A stretch of DNA of 5,284 nt, taken from positions 1 to 5,284 of the forward strand of contig JAKAYZ010000229.1 in NCBI GenBank assembly GCA_021816165.1, read 5' to 3'. The translations under genes were made by a program, and so were the position numbers. Below the pieces are notes generated by a model, which worked only from the letters and a program-made list of their open reading frames with translations, was not told the DNA's origin and did not search any database. Origin of the DNA: Planctomycetota bacterium (GTDB lineage Bacteria; Planctomycetota; Phycisphaerae; WQYP01). This document shows positions 1 to 5,284 of this stretch, piece after piece (the first letter of the stretch is position 1; every line of letters starts with the position of its first letter).

Positions 1-1714
1 GGATGATCAGATTAAATTGCTCCCAATTTTTTTTACCCGCAGGCAGCCGTGATGCCGTGTAAAGCGGATTACTGGCCGATGCCCGCACCGGCTTGGGGGC
101 CGCAATGCCGTCAATTGTTGCCGGATGGAACAGCACCGCCTGGAGATGGACACGGCCGCTTCGCGAAAAATAATTGACTAGATATTGATATTCCCAGCGC
201 GGCTGATTGTCCACGAGCAATACCTGTAACTTGTCGCGGCGCACGGTGACTCGAAATGATTTTTGCACCCTGCCATGAAATAGCGATCCGGCAATACGGG
301 CCACGCGCAACTGATAGCGATATACGCCGGGTGTGTCGAGTGTATCGCTGAAACGCACCGATCTTACGCTGTGTGCCGATGTGGCCAGCACGGTTTGCGT
401 CGCAATACGCTTGCCATTGCGGTACAGATACACCTTCACCGGATGGTTGGCCAGATCGCGGATGGAAATCAGACCCACCGCATGCATTTTCTGATGCTTA
501 AATATCCAGGTCGGTGCGTTGACAGCTTGAATTCGCACGCGCGGACTGCTGAAGCCCGATCCGATACAGAGGGTGTAGGTTGATGCACCCCGCGCCAGCA
601 GCAGGCGGGCGATGGGCCCCGGATCCGGTCCCAGATTTTGCCGTCCATCCGACACCACCAGCAGGCGGGATGAGGCCGGTGAATTCATATGATCGGCGGC
701 CGCAAGCAGTCCGGCAGAAATATTTGTTGCCTTGCCGGTCGCATTCATCGCAGATTTTAATATCCGCCCCAGTCCAGATGCCGACGCGGTGCCCGCACGG
801 TACGCCCGGGAAGCAAAACTCACCACGTGAACATGTTCAGCCGTGAGGGCTTTATAAAGGCTTTTTCCTTCCACGTGGTGCTGCGCCAGCAGGGCGGCCA
901 TGGCAAGCTGTTCCCGGCTCATGGCACCGACACGGTTAAGCGCCAGAATGACCGCCGGGTTTTTGCCCTGGCGCGCCAAAAATGCTGCATCCCGTGCCTT
1001 GGCCAAGGTGTCGAGTGTGCGGCTGGCCCGCATCGTGCCGGCCGAAGCGGCACCGAGATTGGCAAACGCCTGGTGCTCATCGGCTGAAGCGCCAAGATGC
1101 CGCTCTGTCCGCAGCACGATGGTCAGTGCTGATTTAAATTCGCTCCGTTGAGCGGCGGCATGACTCCATCGGGAAGATTGACCGATCAGGCGCCCCGCAT
1201 ATGTCACCCACCAGTTGATCTGCCGGCGCAGCCGGGTCACGCTTGACGCATTGCGGCCAGCACCGGCATCGAGTTCCCGGCGGATGGTATCGAGTCGTTG
1301 CGCCAGCACGCTGGCCCAGATCGCGGCGCGGTCCATCGAGTCGTGATACACATCCGGCTTGAGGTACCCCAGCGCGCAGGCCCACTGCAATTCCATTCGG
1401 CGGGAATGCCTGCCATCTTTAATCGACATGGATTGGCTATTATCAACCATCAACCAGGTGGAGCCGGTCACATGTGTAATACGCAGCCATGACATACTCG
1501 GCCGCAGCAAGCACAGCAGAATCAGACCCACCATGAGAAGCCGGATAACTGCGACCGCTGCCAATGCACGGGGTGTTAAAAGCCGCCGTTGACCGATATA
1601 CCAATAAATTAATGCTGCCGCAGTCGCAAGTACCAGCAATGATGTCAGGCCGATGTTCAACGCCGGATGGATGGAAAAGTGGGAACTCGCCGCGACGGTG
1701 TGGGTATCGGTCAT
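1..1714 (-). CDS. Membrane-anchored vWA protein with amidotransferase-like C-terminus (3' end beyond the window)
   Basis: The frame runs from ATG at 1714-1712 through 571 codons with no stop to the left edge, so the 5' end is complete and the 3' end is missing. Two hydrophobic helices (about 20-40 and 50-70) flank a G-Q-R-R loop, which suggests the rest lies outside the cytoplasm. The vWA domain starts with STWLMVDNSQSM, giving D91-x-S93-x-S95. The other MIDAS positions are T330 (K-A-T-N-I-S-A-G-L) and D356 (L-L-V-V-S-D-G-R-Q-N), so the metal site looks complete. Between them sits an unusually long helical stretch (about 97-293). An Ig-like beta region covers about 392-490. VLLVDNQPRWEYQYL (498-512) is a marker of the large vWA/amidotransferase-like proteins common in planctomycetes. 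The last visible residues (W-E-Q-F-N-L-I-I) resemble the beginning of the strand that opens the amidotransferase-like fold in relatives, which usually total 750-900 residues. The start overlaps the upstream stop (ATGA). It is the third vWA protein of the operon, function unknown; confidence is high for the family. Confidence 0.9.
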   Translation of the reverse strand, partial: MTDTHTVAASSHFSIHPALNIGLTSLLVLATAAALIYWYIGQRRLLTPRALAAVAVIRLLMVGLILLCLLRPSMSWLRITHVTGSTWLMVDNSQSMSIKDGRHSRRMELQWACALGYLKPDVYHDSMDRAAIWASVLAQRLDTIRRELDAGAGRNASSVTRLRRQINWWVTYAGRLIGQSSRWSHAAAQRSEFKSALTIVLRTERHLGASADEHQAFANLGAASAGTMRASRTLDTLAKARDAAFLARQGKNPAVILALNRVGAMSREQLAMAALLAQHHVEGKSLYKALTAEHVHVVSFASRAYRAGTASASGLGRILKSAMNATGKATNISAGLLAAADHMNSPASSRLLVVSDGRQNLGPDPGPIARLLLARGASTYTLCIGSGFSSPRVRIQAVNAPTWIFKHQKMHAVGLISIRDLANHPVKVYLYRNGKRIATQTVLATSAHSVRSVRFSDTLDTPGVYRYQLRVARIAGSLFHGRVQKSFRVTVRRDKLQVLLVDNQPRWEYQYLVNYFSRSGRVHLQAVLFHPATIDGIAAPKPVRASASNPLYTASRLPAGKKNWEQFNLII

Positions 1715-3966
1715 GGCACCCCCAGCATCTGGCTGATGATGCCCGGCTGCTCGCCGCGACCGGTGATCGGCGCATCAGCATCGGTTTGCAGGCGGGCGAG
1801 ACGACGGCACAGCCAACCCTCGGCCACCATCGCCATAAGTATTAAAATCGCCAGCCACGGCCAGAGCGACAGCCCTCCAACGGCCGTGCCCAAAATGGTC
1901 GCCGCGTGTGTGGGGGTGGTCAGTCCCTGGATATATCCCTGGTTTTCAAGCCAATGCCAATCCGTCGGGGTAAGCTCCGCCGGAGCGAGCTGACGCTGGT
2001 CAATGGCGACGCAGTAATAAATCGGCTCATGGGGGCGTTTGGGTTTCAGCGTCAGGCGGTAAAGGCCCGGTTCGAGTGTGTGGTTGGATGTTATTAAATA
2101 GTGATTGCCCGGCTCCAGTTGCGGATGCACCCGAATTACACGTTTGTCCGGGAGCGTAAGTTGCGCCGACGAAATGGCGGGCTGTCCTTTGCCCGTCCAG
2201 ACCAGCATGCCGCCGGGGTTGATTTCCCGCTGGTCCGCCAGCTCGCGCGATGACATCGCCAAATACTGCACAGTTTGATTCACCAACGGTACGAAGCTTG
2301 CGGCATCGGTGGGCCAGTCATTCATCCGTCCGCCCACGCCCGTGGTCCACACCACCAGCCGCCCGCCGGATGATCCAATACTGCGCTCTACAATTAACGG
2401 CTGCCCATGACCTGTCGCGGCAATGATGTGCGCTTCGTTGGTTTCAGGCAGCAGACTCCACCACCGGCGCAGGGTGACACCCACGATCTGGTTATGCCCG
2501 GCCTGCAGCAGCGGTTTGACAATCGGACTGCGCCGATTGCGGATAACAATAAATGGAGGTTTTTTTACGCTTTGCATTGGCCCAAACGTCCCGACGGACA
2601 ACCCGTGCGACTGCAGTTCCTCATTCAGAAAATGAAGATTTGTCCGGCTTCCCGCAATAATCCATACCCCTCCGCCCCCACGGGCAAAAAGATTCAGCCG
2701 GGTCAACAACCCGCCCGGCATGGTGGATGGATCGTTCACGATCACCGCATCAAAATGCCGCAGATGCATCTGCACCGCCTGGCTTACACCTGTAACGGTT
2801 GGCCTCGCTAAAGCAATTTGCGCACCGGCCGATGGAAAAGGATTCAGCGCTGCGGCCAGATAGCGGCTGCTCCGGTAACCGCCAATGGCACCGATTTGAT
2901 GGTCAATCACCAGAACCGATAAATGGTGCCACACCTTAACCGCCGCCAGCGAGCGATTGTCCGCGGCCAAAGCGTCCTGATAATGCGTCCGTACCTCCAC
3001 CCAGTGCGACCCGGCGGAATGAAACCGATATGTGAATCGACCGGTTTGTGTCTTGCCCGCCGGCAGGGTACTGATCGGGTGAACCGCCACCGGCTCGCCA
3101 TTGATCAAAAGCCGCAATCGGACAGGCCCGGCTGGCAGCGGCCCGGAATTGGCCACCGTGAAAATAATATGCGCCGGATGGCCTACACCCGGAATGCGGG
3201 GTTCAATTCGGAGTGGGCCGATCGCGATGTCCGATTGGGTTACCACCGCCGGAACTTTAATGTTGTAGACCGGAATGGGACGACCCGCCACCACCGCGTG
3301 TGTAGCCCGCCATAATCCCTCCCGTCCAACCTTCCACGAAATTGCCCGGTCATTGGATAAAACAAATATAACCTTCCGCAGGTCATCACCGCGCCGGACC
3401 ACGCTTTGCGCGTAGCGAATCGGAGTCGGCACCGAAATGCCCGTCAGACCGGGGTGTAAGCGCTCCAGGGGCAGAATGAACCGTCTCTCAATTTTACTCC
3501 TGTCCGCAATTAAAATACCGCGATGAGTCAAGCTGTAATTGCGATGTCCCGCCACCACGACACTTAAACTGTCGTCCGGACTTAAATGACGAATTAAATG
3601 GCCCAGCATCCGTACGCTGCGTGCAAACACCGTGCGGCGGCCGCTTACCATGCCCGAAGAAATAGAATGATCTATAACGACCACCACGTCGGCCGGTGCG
3701 CCGCGGCCAATGATCGCCAGACCGCCAGCAGAGAGTATCGGCATTGACAGCAGCAGGGCCACAAGCGCCAGAAGCAGCATCCGCAACACCAACAGTATCC
3801 AATGCTCGGGTATTTTCTTTTGTTTCTGCGATGTTGCGCTGGGCTGCAGGAACAGCATCGCCGCCCATTCAATCGGTGTGGTTTTACGCCGATGCAGCAG
3901 ATGAATAATGACCGGTATGGACGCAAGAGCCAACCCGGCCAGCATGATGGGCATGACGAATATCAA
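1711..3966 (-). CDS. BatA-like membrane protein with vWA and amidotransferase-like domains
   Basis: The product has about 751 residues. The N-terminus (MPIMLAGLALASIPVIIHLLHRRK, from residue 5) is the BatA-type helix, with a second helix at about 57-78 and a basic loop between them. The vWA domain begins at about 92 with VVVVIDHSISS, giving D99-x-S101-x-S103. At the expected distal aspartate it reads S-N-D (204-206). An Ig/CARDB-like stretch follows (about 245-345), including D331-A-L-A-A-D-N. A class I glutamine-amidotransferase-like region spans about 348-570: F-D-A-V-I-V-N-D, then G-G-G-G-V-W-I-I-A-G, then N-D-W-P and S-F-V-P-L. It contains no cysteine, so it is not a working amidotransferase. 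A final helix at about 700-718 is followed by R-R-L-A-R. By the positive-inside rule the bulk is outside the cytoplasm. The start is TTG at 3966, chosen because the family's first helix begins there and GGGAG lies 8 nt upstream; ATG at 3954 is the alternative. TTG overlaps the DUF58 stop, and the TGA at 1713-1711 overlaps the next ATG. Its role is unknown, perhaps sensing or scaffolding. Confidence 0.9.
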   Translation of the reverse strand: MIFVMPIMLAGLALASIPVIIHLLHRRKTTPIEWAAMLFLQPSATSQKQKKIPEHWILLVLRMLLLALVALLLSMPILSAGGLAIIGRGAPADVVVVIDHSISSGMVSGRRTVFARSVRMLGHLIRHLSPDDSLSVVVAGHRNYSLTHRGILIADRSKIERRFILPLERLHPGLTGISVPTPIRYAQSVVRRGDDLRKVIFVLSNDRAISWKVGREGLWRATHAVVAGRPIPVYNIKVPAVVTQSDIAIGPLRIEPRIPGVGHPAHIIFTVANSGPLPAGPVRLRLLINGEPVAVHPISTLPAGKTQTGRFTYRFHSAGSHWVEVRTHYQDALAADNRSLAAVKVWHHLSVLVIDHQIGAIGGYRSSRYLAAALNPFPSAGAQIALARPTVTGVSQAVQMHLRHFDAVIVNDPSTMPGGLLTRLNLFARGGGGVWIIAGSRTNLHFLNEELQSHGLSVGTFGPMQSVKKPPFIVIRNRRSPIVKPLLQAGHNQIVGVTLRRWWSLLPETNEAHIIAATGHGQPLIVERSIGSSGGRLVVWTTGVGGRMNDWPTDAASFVPLVNQTVQYLAMSSRELADQREINPGGMLVWTGKGQPAISSAQLTLPDKRVIRVHPQLEPGNHYLITSNHTLEPGLYRLTLKPKRPHEPIYYCVAIDQRQLAPAELTPTDWHWLENQGYIQGLTTPTHAATILGTAVGGLSLWPWLAILILMAMVAEGWLCRRLARLQTDADAPITGRGEQPGIISQMLGVP
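1719..1723 (-). promoter_or_regulatory. Probable ribosome binding site for the last vWA gene
   Basis: The mRNA strand reads GGGGG 4 nt before ATG (1714-1712), within the last codons of the BatA-like gene. It is slightly close for an ideal site. Because the ATG overlaps the upstream TGA (ATGA), reinitiation by terminating ribosomes is likely to matter as much as this motif. Confidence 0.4.
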
Positions 3967-4907
3967 ATGCCGCGCTCCCGCAGGCGTGTGGACAGATAGG
4001 CAGTCAGCGCCTGGTCCACACTGTTTTGGGTATCAATAAGCTGATAGCTGATGCGCAGATCACTGCAAGCCTTTTCGATCGCCCGCCGATGGGCCGCCAG
4101 CGCATCCAAATAGCGGCGGCGTACGACGGCTGGGTCCAGCCGAAGTTCATGACCGGTCAATTCCATGTTTTTGAAAAGCGTCCAATTACGAAACGGAAAT
4201 GCAATTTCATCATGGGCGAGCACCTGCAGCAGCAGTACCTCGTGGCGGCGGTGGCGCAAGTGGTGCAGGGCACTGATAACATCGTCGGCCGGATCGAGCA
4301 GATCACTGATCAAGATCACCATGCTTCTGTGTTTAAGGCGGTCGGCCGCCTCATGCAGAGTGCGGCTCAGCTTACCCTCAGTGCCAAGAGGGCACGCGTC
4401 CAGCGCACGGGCAAGCGTAATGAGGTGCGATGCGGTGGAGCGGGCTGGAATAAAATTGCGAATTTTATTATCGAAGGTGATCAAACCACACGAATCCTGC
4501 TGATGCAAAAGCAGATACGCCAGGCATGCCGCCGTGAACTGGGCGTACCGGTATTTGCTCATGTCGTCGCGCGGGCCGCGGTACCCCATTGAACCGCTGG
4601 CATCCAGAAGCAAATGGGCCCGCAGATTGGTGCTTACCTCATACTGGCGGATGTAATATCGATCCACTTTGGCATACACGCGCCAGTCAATGCGTTTGAG
4701 ATCGTCACCGGGCGTGTATTCCCGATGCTGGGCAAAATCGGTGGCAAACCCCAGGTGCGCCGAGCGATGCAGCCCCTGCACATACCCATCCATCACCTGC
4801 CGGGCAACCATCTCCAGGCGGCTGATGCGCGACAGCAGCTTCGGTGCCAACAGGGCACTGGCCGCCGTATGTTCCATTTCAAGGTTTGCCGTAGAAATGC
4901 CGTCCAC
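3963..4907 (-). CDS. DUF58 domain protein with vWA-like fold, MoxR partner
   Basis: The 314-residue product has the usual length and layout of stand-alone DUF58 proteins found next to MoxR. Residues about 45-89 carry the family signature: G-L-H-R-S-A-H-L-G-F, then H-R-E-Y-T-P-G-D-D-L-K-R-I-D-W-R-V-Y-A-K and the D-R-Y-Y-I-R-Q-Y-E segment. The vWA-like domain follows with a MIDAS motif at D102-A-S104-G-S106. Further candidate metal ligands are T176 (LGTEGKL) and D202 (VILISDLLD). No signal peptide or membrane helix is visible, so it is probably cytoplasmic and the likeliest direct partner of the ATPase. The biochemical role of the family is not established. The start is GTG at 4907-4905, 26 bp after the moxR stop and behind a weak purine-rich stretch (AGAAAG). 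ATG at 4877-4875 (residue 11) is a real alternative, since conserved sequence begins only near residue 19. The gene ends in TGA at 3965-3963, overlapping the next start by 4 nt. Confidence 0.93.
   Translation of the reverse strand: MDGISTANLEMEHTAASALLAPKLLSRISRLEMVARQVMDGYVQGLHRSAHLGFATDFAQHREYTPGDDLKRIDWRVYAKVDRYYIRQYEVSTNLRAHLLLDASGSMGYRGPRDDMSKYRYAQFTAACLAYLLLHQQDSCGLITFDNKIRNFIPARSTASHLITLARALDACPLGTEGKLSRTLHEAADRLKHRSMVILISDLLDPADDVISALHHLRHRRHEVLLLQVLAHDEIAFPFRNWTLFKNMELTGHELRLDPAVVRRRYLDALAAHRRAIEKACSDLRISYQLIDTQNSVDQALTAYLSTRLRERGI
3975..3979 (-). promoter_or_regulatory. Ribosome binding site supporting the TTG start of the BatA-like gene
   Basis: On the mRNA strand GGGAG lies 8 nt upstream of TTG (3966-3964), inside the last codons of the DUF58 gene. 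That spacing suits the TTG start. The next in-frame candidate, ATG at 3954-3952, would be 20 nt away, which is too far for this site. Confidence 0.6.
4449..4469. repeat. Perfect 9-bp AT-only inverted repeat inside the DUF58 gene
   Basis: The plus-strand arms are AATAAAATT (4449-4457) and AATTTTATT (4461-4469), exact reverse complements around the 3-nt loop GCG. The element covers codons 147-153 of the DUF58 protein (N-K-I-R-N-F-I), just after a conserved beta-strand. Both arms contain only A and T in an otherwise GC-rich gene. It is the second such stem-loop in the operon, after the one in the MoxR gene. No function can be assigned. Confidence 0.7.
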
Positions 4908-4933
4908 CTGCTTTCTGATTCGGACTTGCCCGG

Positions 4934-5284
4934 TTACGCCGCCTGCTGGTTGGCGGCCGAGAGTTCACTGAGCAGCCGCTCGATGATTTTGTCGGTCGAT
5001 ATGCCGCTGGCCTCGGCACTGAAGGTGGTGGTGATGCGGTGGCGCAGCACCGGCTTGGCCACCTGCGCGATATCCTGCGTGGTCACATGCATGCGCCCGT
5101 GAAGAATCGCCCGTGCCTTGCCGGCAAGTATTAAATAAATACTTGCCCGTGGCCCGGCACCCCATTGCACCAGATCCGCCAGCCAGGGGGGGGCTTCCGC
5201 TTCTCCCGGGCGCGTGGCCCGCACCAAACTGCGCGCAAATTCATACACATGGTCCGCCGCCGGCACCCGACGCACCACCTCCTG
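4934..5284 (-). CDS. MoxR-family AAA+ ATPase, C-terminal part (5' end beyond the window)
   Basis: Only the last 116 residues are present; the frame is open to the right edge and ends with TAA at 4936-4934. The piece is the helical lid that follows the AAA+ core in MoxR proteins. Residues 5-26 of the fragment (RRVPAADHVYEFARSLVRATRP) match the usual lid start. WGAGPRAS (41-48) is the family hallmark, and its arginine is the expected sensor-2 residue. ILHGRMHVTTQDIAQVAKPVLRHRI follows at about 60-84, and then the S-A-E-A-S-G-I segment seen in close homologues. The Walker A and B motifs lie off the window. MoxR ATPases are cytoplasmic, hexameric, chaperone-like motors that remodel or activate partners, often vWA proteins encoded next door. 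The next gene starts 26 bp downstream. An in-frame GTG at 5278 is internal to the conserved lid, not a real start. The C-terminal end (SAANQQAA) is unremarkable. Family assignment is very secure; the substrate is unknown. Confidence 0.95.
   Translation of the reverse strand, partial: QEVVRRVPAADHVYEFARSLVRATRPGEAEAPPWLADLVQWGAGPRASIYLILAGKARAILHGRMHVTTQDIAQVAKPVLRHRITTTFSAEASGISTDKIIERLLSELSAANQQAA
5123..5147. repeat. Perfect 10-bp inverted repeat inside the MoxR gene
   Basis: On the plus strand the arms are GGCAAGTATT (5123-5132) and AATACTTGCC (5138-5147), exact reverse complements separated by the 5-nt spacer AAATA. On the mRNA this is a stem with a UAUUU loop and a G/C-rich base. It lies within the codons for the conserved R-A-S-I-Y-L-I-L-A-G segment, so it may be only a by-product of codon choice. 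It has no U-tract after it on the mRNA strand and is not a usual terminator. Function unknown. Confidence 0.75.

Noticed and set aside
14..29. Small hairpin AAATTG/CAATTT followed by a T8 run on the plus strand
   Set aside because: It looks like a weak terminator on the plus strand, but the stem is only 6 bp without G/C strength, there is no plus-strand gene to end, and the stretch is coding on the minus strand.
1443..1781. 112-codon minus-strand frame across the BatA-like/vWA junction
   Set aside because: It is in another frame of the same strand and overlaps the well-supported ends of both genes. The 1-1714 frame shows the vWA and PRWEYQYL motifs; this one shows none.
2407..2811. 134-codon plus-strand frame
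   Set aside because: It is antisense to the amidotransferase-like part of the BatA-like gene and has no motif.
3505..3543. 8-bp inverted repeat CGCAATTA/TAATTGCG with a 23-nt loop
   Set aside because: The arms are exact but the loop is long, so a match of this size is not surprising in 5 kb, and it lies inside the vWA coding region.
4150..4159. 10-bp palindrome TGACCGGTCA
   Set aside because: Several zero-loop palindromes of this length are expected by chance in a window of this size.
4026..4592. 188-codon open frame on the plus strand opposite the DUF58 gene
   Set aside because: It is fully antisense to a strongly supported gene, and its translation shows no recognisable domain. Long antisense frames are expected in codon-biased GC-rich genes.
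4614..5102. 162-codon plus-strand frame spanning the moxR-DUF58 junction
   Set aside because: It is antisense to two conserved genes and has a low-information translation. Its continuation across the 26-bp gap is chance.
5186..5193. Run of eight G (C8 on the mRNA) in moxR
   Set aside because: It could be a slippage or sequencing-error site, but the reading frame continues correctly through conserved MoxR residues on both sides, so there is no sign of a frameshift.
1..5284. Defence island, CRISPR array, mobile element or biosynthetic cluster
   Set aside because: No regular direct repeats, transposase, nuclease, toxin or biosynthetic enzyme is visible. The block reads as a chromosomal MoxR/vWA operon.

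Overview
The window holds four consecutive genes, all on the minus strand and read from right to left. They form one tight block with no promoter, RNA gene, mobile element or gene-free stretch of note. In transcription order they are: the C-terminal end of a MoxR-family AAA+ ATPase (cut by the right edge), a DUF58/vWA protein of about 314 residues, a membrane-anchored BatA-like protein of about 751 residues, and a second membrane-anchored vWA protein cut by the left edge after 571 codons. The first junction has a 26-bp gap. The other two are 4-nt stop/start overlaps, which points to one mRNA with translational coupling.

The last gene lies at 1-1714 and stays open to the left edge. Its frame was read by hand: ATG at 1714-1712 and 571 codons without a stop. 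It has two membrane helices, a vWA domain with a complete metal-site motif set, a long helical insertion, an Ig-like stretch and a PRWEYQYL motif.

MoxR + DUF58 + BatA-like + vWA/amidotransferase-like proteins in this order is, from general knowledge, a recurrent arrangement in Planctomycetota, and also in Verrucomicrobiota and relatives. The moderately GC-rich sequence (mid-to-upper 50s percent, judged by eye) with very long membrane vWA proteins fits a planctomycete, perhaps Phycisphaerae-like. The phylum is an inference.

How the genes may work together: MoxR ATPases are thought to act as chaperone-like motors on partners that carry vWA domains with a metal-ion-dependent adhesion site (MIDAS). 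Here one ATPase is followed by three vWA proteins. The DUF58 protein has no membrane helix and should be cytoplasmic. The two large proteins appear to hold their vWA and amidotransferase-like domains outside the cytoplasm. Related systems are Bat (Bacteroides aerotolerance) and the MoxR/vWA modules for metalloenzyme maturation or envelope stress. The substrate here is unknown.

This is best described as a known but poorly understood system rather than a new one. The points most worth a second look are the degenerate MIDAS and cysteine-free amidotransferase-like fold of the BatA-like protein, the roughly 190-residue helical insert in the last vWA domain, the cytoplasm/outside split between ATPase and sensors, and two perfect AT-rich stem-loops inside the coding sequence of the first two genes.
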